A DNA stretch of 64,000 nucleotides from Pseudomonadota bacterium (GTDB lineage Bacteria > Pseudomonadota > Gammaproteobacteria > Steroidobacterales > Steroidobacteraceae): the NCBI GenBank assembly GCA_021792555.1, contig JAJYUL010000005.1, forward strand, positions 1-64,000, read 5' to 3'. Below are positions 6,258-14,292 of the stretch, in pieces. The notes beneath the pieces are model-generated. The model did no database searches, was not told the origin of the DNA, and saw nothing but the letters and a program-made list of their open reading frames with translations. A program made the position numbers and the translations under genes. The first letter of the stretch is position 1. Each line of letters begins with the position of its first letter.

Positions 6258-6711
6258 GCTCGCCTCCTATCAGAAAGATCCTCTTGCCCGAAAGGACTTC
6301 GAGCACAAAGGGATTTTTCTCCTTCAGCTTCGCACTCCACTCGCGCGTGGAAAATACCTTTGGATTGATTTCTCGCGCGAGGCGCTCTTGCGCCGGGTAC
6401 AACGCATCGACGACGTTTCCGTAATCCACGGGTCCGATGATCAAAACGTCCACGTCGCTTCCTCGCGTCTCGGCTCCACGCGCGACGGAGCCGAATATCA
6501 GCGCCACTTCGATGTGGTCAGTCAGCGGTTCAAGCGCTTCGGCGACTACATCGGCCAGGCCGGAGGTCTTGCGCAGGATCCCAGCAAGCTCCTCGAAAAT
6601 GGGAGACTGCCTGTTTGCGCTATAGAGAAGTTGATTGCCCCGTCGCTCGCAGTTCAGCAAGCCCGCCTCGGCAAGGCGTTGATTGTGTCCTGTGCGGTGG
6701 TGTATGAAGGA
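6223..6711 (-). pseudogene. Truncated HTH-nucleotidyltransferase (MNT)
   Basis: The C-terminal nucleotidyltransferase domain is intact, with GSVARGAETRGSDVDVLII (a GSx9-11DxD core) and a downstream ...LEVLSGKRIFLIGG end. The N-terminal winged-helix region begins abruptly at about LAEAGLLNCERRGNQLLY, with the first 35-40 residues and the start codon absent. The break coincides with the inverted-repeat element at 6721. In intact systems the MNT protein inactivates the HEPN RNase by nucleotidylation. Here both halves are damaged. Confidence 0.75.
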
Positions 6712-6720
6712 TGAGTGGAC

Positions 6721-6838
6721 CACGGTTATCTCCGTCGTCCACCGCCCGAAGCCGGCGACGGCGCGGCACCTCTGTGTAGCCGCGCCAAGCGCCGGGCCGA
6801 GCGCAGCGAGGCGGCTGTGGATGCACGGAGATAACCCC
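6721..6838. repeat. Imperfect inverted-repeat element (MITE/REP-like)
   Basis: The left arm starting GGTTATCTCCGT (6724-6735) and continuing to 6746 pairs with the right arm 6812-6836 ending ACGGAGATAACC, with three mismatches over about 24 bp. A second perfect hairpin, GGCGCGGC (6760-6767) with GCCGCGCC (6779-6786), lies inside. The total of about 118 bp and lack of coding suit a non-autonomous mobile repeat. It sits exactly where the MNT gene is cut. Confidence 0.6.
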
Positions 6839-6951
6839 TTGAAGCATCTGGCCTTCTTCGCCTTCGGCAGCGCCGAGGTGTGGTAGGCGGTCATCGTGAT
6901 TTCTGGGTAAGGTTGGGTTGCGACACCTTCAACTTTGCCACGAGCACCACG

Positions 6952-7715
6952 ATGACCACCAAGGCCAATATGGCATTGACCGAGCTCGCCGAAAAGGGCG
7001 GCGATGCGGATTTTCTGCGCGAGATGATCCAGTACGTCGCGCAGCGGATGATGGACATGGACGTGGAGAGCTTGTGTGCCGCGGCGTACGGGGAGCGCAG
7101 CCCCGAGCGGCAGAACAGCCGCAATGGCTTCCGGGAGCGACTCTGGGAGACGCGTGCCGGATCGGTCGATCTGAAGATCCCGAAGCTGCGCAAGGGCAGC
7201 TATTTCCCCGGGTTTTTGGAGCCACGCCGCACCGCCGAGAAGGCCCTCGCCGCGGTCATCCAGGGGTCTTATATCCAGGGCGTCTCGACCCGCTCGGTGG
7301 ACGAGCCGGTCAAGGCGATGGGCATGAGCGGGATCAGCAAGAGCCAGGTCTCGCGGCTGTGCGGGGAGATCGACGAACGGGTGCACGCGTTCCTGGATCG
7401 GCCCCTGGAGGGCGATTGGCCATACCTGTGGATCGATGCGACCTACGTGAAGAGTCGGGAGGCCGGGAGGATCGTCTCCAAGGCCGTAATAATCGCCGTA
7501 GCCGTGAACACCGAGGGGGTGCGCGAGGTGCTGGGCATGGCGAGCGGTCCGTCGGAAGCGGAGCCGTTCTGGACGGCGTTCCTGCGCTCACTCACGCGCC
7601 GTGGGTTGCGGGGGTGAAGCTGGTGATCTCCGATGCTCACGAGGGCCTGAAGGCCGCCGCCGCCAAGGTGCTCTCGGCCACATGGCAGCGGTGCGAGTCC
7701 GGGTCCATTCCTTCT
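6952..7715 (+). pseudogene. IS256-family (mutator-type) transposase remnant
   Basis: The frame from ATG 6952 encodes about 220 residues of a mutator-type transposase. Visible motifs are ...ERQNSRNGFRERLWETR, the PKLRKGSYFPGFLEPRR segment and the first catalytic Asp in YLWIDATYVK. A missing G in a G-run near 7611 ends the frame at TGA 7615; the next frame continues VKLVISDAHEGLKAAAAK, holding the second catalytic Asp. After WQRC at about 7690 the sequence diverges, so the last 40% with the catalytic Glu is gone. No target duplication or complete end was found. Confidence 0.85.
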
Positions 7716-7750
7716 GAGAGCCGACACCAATCGAGTCCCTGCACGCTCCT

Positions 7751-9079
7751 TCAGCGCCGAGGCGTCCGGCGAATGATCTCAAACACTGTGCCGCAACCGC
7801 GGCCCGGTATGAATGCGGAGGGGCAATTTTCGCCCCCATCAAACGTCGTTCCGTACAGGTCACCGGCTTTGTCCATGACCAAATTCCCTCCGGGATGCTC
7901 ACCGTCTCGTCCGCCCTTGAATCTGTAGAGCACCGTCACCTTATGGGTCACCGCGGCAACTTTGAAGACGATTCCGCAACCGCGCCGGCAATTGATCCCT
8001 CCACCGGCGGTCGTGCCATACAGGTCCCCATCACTGTCCAGCAGCAAGCCGCCATTAGGCTCCATTCCCCCACGCCCCCCCTTAAAATGATGCAGAATCG
8101 TCTCCCTATGGGTTCCCGCGGCGATCTCGAACACCGTCCCGCAGCCCAACGCGTCATCGCCCGCACTACGCCCATTGATGCACCAGCCGCCACCCCACCC
8201 CGTGGTCCCATAGAGGTTTCCCTTCCGATCCATCACCAAGCCGCCATTCGGCGCGATGCCGTCACGACCCCCAGTAAACGAATGAAGAATCCTGAACTCA
8301 TGCTTACCAGCGGTGATTTCAAACACTGTGCCATCACGCCTCCCGGCCCCGAGATTCCAGGTTGCACCGTAGAGATTTCCGGACCGCCCGATGAGCAAAC
8401 GATGCTCCGGCGTTCCATTTGCGTGATCGCCCGGTGAGAATGTATGCAGAACAATGGCCTTACGAGAACCCGCGGCAATCTCGAAGACGGTGCCGCAGCC
8501 ATATTTTCCGCTCGGACACAAACCGGTCGACGTCATGCCGTAAATGTCTCCCTTTGCATCCAGAATCACTCCGCCCTGGGGCCAGGACCCACCTGCCCGG
8601 GAGGAGGCATGCAAGATGGCTTCGGCGTGATTCCGTGGTGAGACTTCAAAGACGGTTCCGCAGCCGAAGACATAACCTGTAGTGCAATTCCTGCCGCCCA
8701 TTTCGGTAATGCCATACAGATTTCCATACCTGCCGACAACCACTCCGGCAGCCGGATGAGCGCCGTCGGCACCGCCGGAAAAAGTGTGTAAAACCGTCTC
8801 CACATGCATACGCGCTGAAATCTCAAAGACCGTTCCGCAGCGTTTACACGGCCCCTTCCGCAGATGCATTCCGGACGTCGTTCCGTAGAGATCGCCGGCG
8901 CGATCCATGACCACGCCGGGCAGCGGATTCGCTCCATCGGCGCCGCCCTTGAATCGGTACAGAATCTTCTCCGTGACGCGCGCTGCGGGATGATTGGTCG
9001 CCGCATGCACCGCCTGGGTCAGCTGCGCCGCGCCGAGCATAAAGAGCAGACAGCAGAGCAAACCATGTTTCCAGCGCAT
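7751..9079 (-). CDS. Secreted TIGR03803-type repeat protein
   Basis: This is a 442-residue exported protein. After a signal peptide (MRWKHGLLCCLLFMLGAAQL) it consists of about eight imperfect repeats of 45-60 residues. Each carries a VLYRFKGGxDG start, a GGxVMDxxGNLYGTT centre and a GCGTVFEI end. This matches the Gloeo_Verruco repeat family (TIGR03803), found in extracellular proteins of unknown function and probably a propeller-like fold. I favour the second of two adjacent ATGs (9079). It lies between two transposase remnants, which suggests horizontal acquisition, yet the frame is intact. Confidence 0.8.
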   Translation of the reverse strand: MRWKHGLLCCLLFMLGAAQLTQAVHAATNHPAARVTEKILYRFKGGADGANPLPGVVMDRAGDLYGTTSGMHLRKGPCKRCGTVFEISARMHVETVLHTFSGGADGAHPAAGVVVGRYGNLYGITEMGGRNCTTGYVFGCGTVFEVSPRNHAEAILHASSRAGGSWPQGGVILDAKGDIYGMTSTGLCPSGKYGCGTVFEIAAGSRKAIVLHTFSPGDHANGTPEHRLLIGRSGNLYGATWNLGAGRRDGTVFEITAGKHEFRILHSFTGGRDGIAPNGGLVMDRKGNLYGTTGWGGGWCINGRSAGDDALGCGTVFEIAAGTHRETILHHFKGGRGGMEPNGGLLLDSDGDLYGTTAGGGINCRRGCGIVFKVAAVTHKVTVLYRFKGGRDGEHPGGNLVMDKAGDLYGTTFDGGENCPSAFIPGRGCGTVFEIIRRTPRR

Positions 9080-9082
9080 CAT

Positions 9083-9516
9083 TTCATCCTACGATTGCGC
9101 AGCTGCTGAAAGAGCCGCCCCTATTTCAGGCAGGATCGGCCACCATCCGCCCGCCTACTATAATGCCAAACGGGTCTAGACGGCAGCGCACCTGTCGACG
9201 CATCAATCCCCTTGCTCGGACAGTCACTCGAGAGATTGAGACTTCTTGCTCTCCTTGCTTGGGACGGGCCCCGATGCTCAGTGGTGCCAAGGACTGTCAC
9301 CCAGTCGCTGAACCCGATGGAGCATGTCGGCCGAAACGTTCGCGTCACAGGACACGCCCCCTGCGACACTGCCGTATCGGCCGCGCCGCCCTCTGGGAGC
9401 ACGCATTTTCATCCGAGTTCAGCAGTGCGACGCAGCGGATCAGATCAGACTGAGCACCCCCGAGACGCATTTTTTGCACATGGCGGCTGTAATTTGGGCG
9501 AATTTCCAAGCCGCCG
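9083..9516. other. Gene-free spacer
   Basis: I see no supported gene. TATAAT occurs at 9159-9164 on the plus strand without a matching -35 box; its complement may serve the repeat-protein gene instead. The right part adjoins the transposase remnant end at 9517. Confidence 0.4.
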
Positions 9517-10030
9517 TCAGCTGCGGAAGGCACGCTGCGGAACGCCCGGCAATTCAAGGACTTGCTGCTGCCGCGGCGTGAGGTCGGCCTCGAACGTCTG
9601 AACCACGAACCTGCATCCGTGAGGGTGTGTCGCTGCGCGTGAGCGAAGAGCTGCAGGATCTGCTCGGTCGTCGGTCGTGCGCAGCGGCGCACTTGCGGAT
9701 AGATCGGCAAGGCCTTCAAGCGCTGGCGCTGCATCGCGCGGCGCAGCTCTCGCTCGATCAGCGCCTGCGCGAGGAGCGCGAAGAAGTACATGGTGAAGAA
9801 CGCCGCGATGCGGCCTGGGTTTTCCGGGAACACCGGTGCGAATTCGTGGACGGTGTTCAGTTGTTCGAATCGCTTCTCGATGGTGGGTTGACCCTTGTGC
9901 GCCAGGACCTGCTCTGCGGTGCGGTATTTGTCATTGCACATGAGAGGGTGCATTCCGTCGGAACTTTCGTCGTAGCTGACGATGGCCTGGTCAATGCTCC
10001 ACTGGAGGTTGTAATGTCGGCGGGTAATGC
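9517..10030 (-). pseudogene. IS1634-type transposase C-terminal remnant
   Basis: The recognisable part starts LQWSIDQAIVSYDESSDG and contains HKGQPTIEKRFEQLNTVHEF, ALLAQALIERELRRAMQR and RRCARPTTEQILQLF, blocks of DUF4277/IS1634-like transposases. A frameshift near 9610 moves the end, FVVQTFEADLTPRQQQVLEL to ...QRAFRS, into another frame with TGA at 9517-9519. The N-terminal half is absent. It is an inactive relic. Confidence 0.75.
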
Positions 10031-10298
10031 GCTGGGATGACGAACGCGCTTCGAATGATCCGCACCGGCCACAGCGGATTCCGGCCAGCAGAAAATGGGA
10101 ATTCAAATATACATATGAGACGGGAAGTCAGCGGGGAATGAAACGCGACCTGCAACGCCAAGACGTATCTCAGTTCGGCATTCAAAAGCGTCGATCCGTC
10201 CGCCACCTGCAGCCGCCTCGCAGTAAATGAGATCCCTCTGGATCACCGCTGGCCGCAGTGCGGGATCTCGCGGGCGATGCAGCCCTGCAGGCACAGAT

Positions 10299-10694
10299 TC
10301 ACGGCGCGAGGACGAATGGGCACCACTGCACTGCGGAGTTCGCGATGCAACCGGTCATGCCTTCGTCTCCGTCCCGGTCGAATCCGGTCAGACTGTCCGA
10401 GTAGTCGTAGCCGTGAGTCCAAATGCCCACTTTGGAGTCCGGCTCGGGCAGAACGGCAGTCGCAATGTCGAGGAGGACGTTGCCGGTCGTCTTCAGAACG
10501 GGAACCACGTAGGCCACGAATCCATCGCGGTAAGGTTCCGCGCGCAGAGCCTGCGGAAGGGTCGGTCCGGTCACGCCAAAGCTGCTCCGGCTTTTGCGGC
10601 TACTCTCGACACGCGGAACGCTGGCGCAAGCCGAGAGGCAGGCGAGCAGCAGAACGCCCGAGAAAAGCGCGGCAAGGTTTCGTCTCGGCCTCAT
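10299..10694 (-). CDS. Hypothetical lipoprotein
   Basis: This is a 131-residue protein starting MRPRRNLAALFSGVLLLACL with a lipobox LSAC, so the mature protein should begin at a lipidated Cys near residue 23. The remainder is hydrophilic, with ...YRDGFVAYVVPVLKTTGNVL and LPEPDSKVGIWTHGYDYSDS. No family is recognised. An upstream in-frame ATG at 10712 is possible, but the signal sequence starts better at 10694. It is a single gene bounded by a transposase relic and an empty spacer. Confidence 0.6.
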   Translation of the reverse strand: MRPRRNLAALFSGVLLLACLSACASVPRVESSRKSRSSFGVTGPTLPQALRAEPYRDGFVAYVVPVLKTTGNVLLDIATAVLPEPDSKVGIWTHGYDYSDSLTGFDRDGDEGMTGCIANSAVQWCPFVLAP

Positions 10695-10712
10695 CCATCT
10701 GCTCCCGCGCAC

Positions 10713-11582
10713 CCGTTCGCCGAGCGCGCCGCGCCGTCAGCCCGTAGCGGTACGCGCTAGTGCGAGCCGGATCCGATCATCCTAGCGAAAACGCTAGCCA
10801 GACAATTGACGGAAATCCTCGCAACGGAAAGGGAGATTACGCTCATCCACTCGGCTCGGAAAGCGACGCGGTTTACCCGGGAAGCAAATCGTCCATGCGC
10901 TGACGCGCAGAGCGCAACCCTCCGATGACCCGTGTGCCGGCAGCCCGGGACAGGCGACGCGATGCTCTGCGTCTGGATGAGGCGATACAAGACGTCGTGC
11001 ATCGGCCAGCGGCGCCCGCAGCGCGAAGGTCAGGCGAAGCTCTAACAGTTGGAAGCCGGCCTCTCGACAAGCGCTATCCGGCGCAGGCCCTGCCGGACAA
11101 GTCCAAAGCCGGCGCGGCGTGCGCGAGGTTGCCAACGAGGCGCGTCCTGACGGCCCTCCGGCGGGTGCGCCGACTGACGCCGCTCTCAGGACCCCTGTAT
11201 TCGTAACGCAGTTGTCGCAATGGCCTCGGAGTGACGCCATTGCGGTGAGGCGAACTCGCGCAACCACCGCTTCTGTTCGGGTACCGAGGCATGCATGTGC
11301 GGGCGGGGCGGAACGGCCCGCAGATCAACTGAAGTACGCTGGCCGCAGAGATTCACCCACTCAATCCCTCTCAGAGGAGGCCACGCAGCCGTTGAGCGAG
11401 CGGGCGCCCTTGAATCTCAGGAAGAAGGTGGCGGAGGGTCGCGCGGCCCGCAACGGACAGGCGGGCGAACGCGATAGTGACGTCGGCTCTTCGGCAACGC
11501 CCCGGCGTCCGTGGCGGCCAAGCCTGAACTCGGATGAGAGTGCGCCGAGCACCCTCGACGCCGTCACCCGGAATCCATAGAG
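10713..11582. other. Large spacer without a supported gene
   Basis: Several open frames exist on both strands, but none has a ribosome site, a recognisable domain or natural composition; they are Arg/Ala/Pro-rich shadows of high-GC DNA. A small hairpin CTAGCG-AAAA-CGCTAG sits at 10782-10797. Nothing else is seen. Confidence 0.5.
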
Positions 11583-11620
11583 CTTCACCGCCCCTGGCCT
11601 GCCGGCCAGGGGCGGTGAAG
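11583..11620 (-). terminator. Perfect 17-bp stem terminator of the RRM gene
   Basis: The arm 11583-11599 (CTTCACCGCCCCTGGCC) pairs perfectly with 11604-11620 around a 4-base loop. It lies 15 bases after the stop codon of the minus-strand RNA-binding gene. No long T-run follows. Confidence 0.8.
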
Positions 11621-11635
11621 AGACAAGACGGTTCG

Positions 11636-11923
11636 TCAGTAGCGACGCGAACCGGCGCCGCGGCCGCCGCCGCCAGAGCGCTCCCGCTCCTGGGCCTCAT
11701 TCACCCGCAGAGCCCGTCCCTCGAACTCGGTGCCGTTCAGCGCCTGCATGGCACGCGACGCGTCGGCATTCGACATTTCTACAAAGCCGAAACCGCGCGG
11801 ACGACCGGTGTCGCGATCCGAGATCAAAGAGACCTTCTCGACTGTCCCGTGCTGCGAAAACAGCGCATGGACGGACTCGTCGGTCGCCGTGAAGGGGAGA
11901 TTTCCAACGTATAACTTGGTCAC
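11636..11923 (-). CDS. RRM RNA-binding protein
   Basis: This is a 95-residue single RNA-recognition-motif protein of the type found in many proteobacteria and cyanobacteria. RNP2 reads LYVGNLPF (residues 4-11) and RNP1 reads RGFGFVEM (about residues 44-51), followed by a short Gly/Arg tail (GGGGRGAGSRRY). The start is the GTG at 11923, which places the domain at the N terminus; a longer upstream frame is not credible. It presumably binds RNA in the cytoplasm, perhaps in cold or stress responses. A perfect hairpin terminates it. Confidence 0.9.
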   Translation of the reverse strand: MTKLYVGNLPFTATDESVHALFSQHGTVEKVSLISDRDTGRPRGFGFVEMSNADASRAMQALNGTEFEGRALRVNEAQERERSGGGGRGAGSRRY

Positions 11924-12467
11924 TAGAGAATACTCACGATAGAAACGAGGTGAAGGGCAGATACAACTGCCTCTTGGTTCGCGAAGCTTTGCGAGGGTGG
12001 CAGACAAGGCCCGAATCACGCCGGACGGCGCTGGAGGCCAAGACAGTCAAGCCGAAAAGATACGAGCCGAGCGATACGATACACGAGTTCACGCACGGGC
12101 GCCGAACTTTCGCATCCCGTACGAAAATGCGCTCTGTCTTGCCTGCAGATCACCTGCCGCAAGGCGCCCTAGCGGCCTGCCATGGCGAGTCTGGCGATCA
12201 CGGAGCGCTTCGGCAGGCCGGCGAGGGTCGCGGGCGGCCTGCCCGCGCAGCGGCCCGCCCCCCGCCCTCCTCGATGCGTCCGGCGGGGGCCGCGCCTCGA
12301 GACGCAATCATCAGGTCAGCCTCTCGGCCGCACCATGCGACGGCGCCGGGAATGGCCATTGCCGGCCAACCTGCCTCTCCTACAGGCGCGCGCCTTGCCG
12401 CGAAGCCGCGCCTGAGGCCGCGCTGCTCGCAATCCGAACAGCCCTCCTCTGCCTGCGCGCGCATGCG
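11924..12467. other. Spacer with no recognised gene
   Basis: This is 544 bp between two minus-strand genes. A small inverted repeat GGCAG...CTGCC lies in the leader of the RRM gene near 11958-11973. No frame has a motif or a ribosome site worth calling. Confidence 0.5.
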
Positions 12468-13034
12468 TCATCTGTCCTCGGCGGGCGGCTTCACATCGCC
12501 GCAATCCGCCTTGACGTACCTCATCTCGGATTCAACCCGCACCGTATGCTTCTCACCCGTCACGCTCTCGCTGGTGGCATCAGTGCGCGTCGTAACCCGA
12601 TCGCTCGTGATCTCGGCGGACCCCGTGCCAGTCGTCGTGACTTCGCGGTCCTTACAGGTGAATGCGAAGGACGTGCGATTCCCATTGCGCACGACTTTCG
12701 ACGTCCGGCAGCGTCCTTCCTTGCTGATGATGGGCGCCTCGCTCTTGGCCATCGCCGGGGTCATGCAAATCTCATAGGCGCCGTTGGCAGCCCATCTGGC
12801 GCCGTGCTGCTTCATCATGCCCTCCATCCGCGCACGCTGCTCTGGAGGCATGTTTTCCATCGCCTGCTGCATCTGCCGGCTGGCCTGCGAGAGCTGCGCC
12901 GAGATGTCACGTCCATCAACGACCTGTCTGATCACGCGAACTTCCCACAAGCCGGGTTTGAGCCCCGGCCCCGCAACCTGTCCATACAGTATGCTCGGCG
13001 CGAGGAAGCAGGCAATGAGGATTCTCTTTCGCAT
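12468..13034 (-). CDS. DUF3617 family exported protein
   Basis: This is a 188-residue protein with a signal peptide (MRKRILIACFLAPSILYG). The mature part begins GLKPGLWEVRVIRQVVDG, the characteristic start of DUF3617 proteins. The centre has a Met/Gln-rich helix (QMQQAMENMPPEQRARMEGM) and two Cys pairs (EICMTP, GRCRTSKV, FTCKD, KADCGD) likely to form disulfides in the periplasm. Function is unknown. It stands alone, with non-coding DNA on both sides. Confidence 0.8.
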   Translation of the reverse strand: MRKRILIACFLAPSILYGQVAGPGLKPGLWEVRVIRQVVDGRDISAQLSQASRQMQQAMENMPPEQRARMEGMMKQHGARWAANGAYEICMTPAMAKSEAPIISKEGRCRTSKVVRNGNRTSFAFTCKDREVTTTGTGSAEITSDRVTTRTDATSESVTGEKHTVRVESEMRYVKADCGDVKPPAEDR

Positions 13035-13455
13035 GGCGAACTCCCAGGGGGCGGCGCGGCTTGCGCCGGCGGCCGATGCGTTGCCACGCTACCCCGGCGC
13101 CGGATGATTGCCATACGTAATACTCGCGCCGGCCACGGTCGGCAGAGAGCGCAAGCCCGAAGCGGTATCGAGGCCGGGACCGCGACCGCGCGTGTGTCTC
13201 CACGCACGGCGTTGAGCGCGTGCGCAGGACCTTCCACGGACGCGCGAGGAAGCCCTCCAGCCGCCCCGGGGAGCGTTCGAGCCGCGCCCAGGCCGTCTCA
13301 AGTACGTGAGCGCTGCGCAGCGCGGGTTTCGATTTCCTCTGGCCGACTGCACTCGGCGGGCTGTGTGCCCTCAGGCGGGACGCCTGAGGGCATCGACCCG
13401 GACGAGCGGATTGCAGATCTCGAGGCGCTTCCGCACGCCAGCCCCTCGGACCGCC
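13035..13455. other. Spacer with one strong hairpin
   Basis: There is no gene. The perfect 12-bp hairpin 13366-13377 / 13381-13392 (TGCCCTCAGGCG, loop GGA) is about 60 bases beyond the yjbQ stop and could be its terminator. Confidence 0.5.
13366..13392 (-). terminator. Hairpin downstream of the YjbQ gene
   Basis: A 12-bp perfect stem with a 3-base loop, GC-rich and without a T-run. Its position suits intrinsic termination or mRNA 3'-end protection for the minus-strand gene that ends at 13456. Confidence 0.5.
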
Positions 13456-13863
13456 TCACCACACGGTGACAACGACTCGCCGTTCATGCGGGCTCGTCCG
13501 ATGTTCCCAGAGATAGATCCCCTGCCACGCGCCGAGCTGCAGCTTCCCGTCGGCCACCGGTATCACCAGGGAACTCTGCGTGAGCATGACGCGAATATGC
13601 GCCGGCATGTCGTCGGGCCCCTCCGCGTCGTGCTCATACCGCGGATCACCGTCGGGGGCGAGGCGTCTCATGAAAGCCTCCAGGTCACGGCGAACGCTTG
13701 GATCCCAGTTTTCCCCCGGGAGCAGCGACGCGCTCGTGTGCGGCACAAACACACTGCACAGCCCCTCGAGCACGCCACTGCCCTGCACCACGGCGGCAAG
13801 ATCCCGGGTGATTTCGCAGAATTCCCGGCCGCGGGTGCGTACCGTGAGCTCCCGTCGATGCAT
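13456..13863 (-). CDS. yjbQ: YjbQ/UPF0047 family protein
   Basis: This 135-residue protein has the full UPF0047 signature: VFVPHTSASLL (residues 40-50), ENWDPSVRRDLE (residues 52-63), HIRVMLTQSSLVIPV and the C-terminal GAWQGIYLWEHR. Members form compact trimers with clustered His residues, and the E. coli protein shows weak thiamin phosphate synthase activity; the physiological role remains uncertain. The gene looks complete and stands alone. Confidence 0.9.
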   Translation of the reverse strand: MHRRELTVRTRGREFCEITRDLAAVVQGSGVLEGLCSVFVPHTSASLLPGENWDPSVRRDLEAFMRRLAPDGDPRYEHDAEGPDDMPAHIRVMLTQSSLVIPVADGKLQLGAWQGIYLWEHRTSPHERRVVVTVW

Positions 13864-14292
13864 TTCGGCGCGTCCTCCACTTTGTACCGGCTCAACTATA
13901 CCGCTGCACTGCCCCGTGCCGGCGAACCATCCCGGATGCCGCGATTCTGCCGCGGCTCATGTTGATTCAGCCCACCGCTTCGGGGAATTCAAAAAACCGT
14001 CCGATGGACCCCTGCCGCGGAAATCCCGGCGCCGAGGGCTGCCGCAGTCCCCCTGGCGCAAACCGGGCGCATCCGGCAATGTCACGCTCGCCCGCTCGCC
14101 GCGGGTGACGTGCGCAAAAGCCCCCCTCAATGCGCTACACTGGCTGCGGGGGAGAACGGGTATCTGCGGTCAGGGATCAGGTGTGGCGGAGACTCACCGG
14201 GTGCCCTGCCGCAGTCGGAGTCTATCGGACGAGTTCACCGCCGCCTCTGCTGGCGCGCGGCCTGAGAGCGTCCCGATTGCGCTTGAGTTCTC
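13864..14292. other. Spacer upstream of the halogenase
   Basis: This is 429 bp with no convincing gene on either strand. A TACACT hexamer at 14136-14141 could be a -10 box for the halogenase, but no good -35 box is present at the right distance. Confidence 0.4.

Noticed and set aside
6683-6886. A 67-codon plus-strand frame ending HLAFFAFGSAEVW as a transposase end
   Set aside because: It spans the inverted-repeat element and the truncated MNT gene, with no family match; the inverted-repeat reading explains the DNA better.
10794-11580. Several 90-157 codon frames on both strands
   Set aside because: They lack ribosome sites, motifs and hydrophobic cores, and overlap one another without a favoured frame.
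11950-13469. A 490-codon plus-strand frame crossing 11997-13469
   Set aside because: It lies antisense to the DUF3617 gene and extends across spacers; the minus-strand gene has a signal peptide and a family signature.
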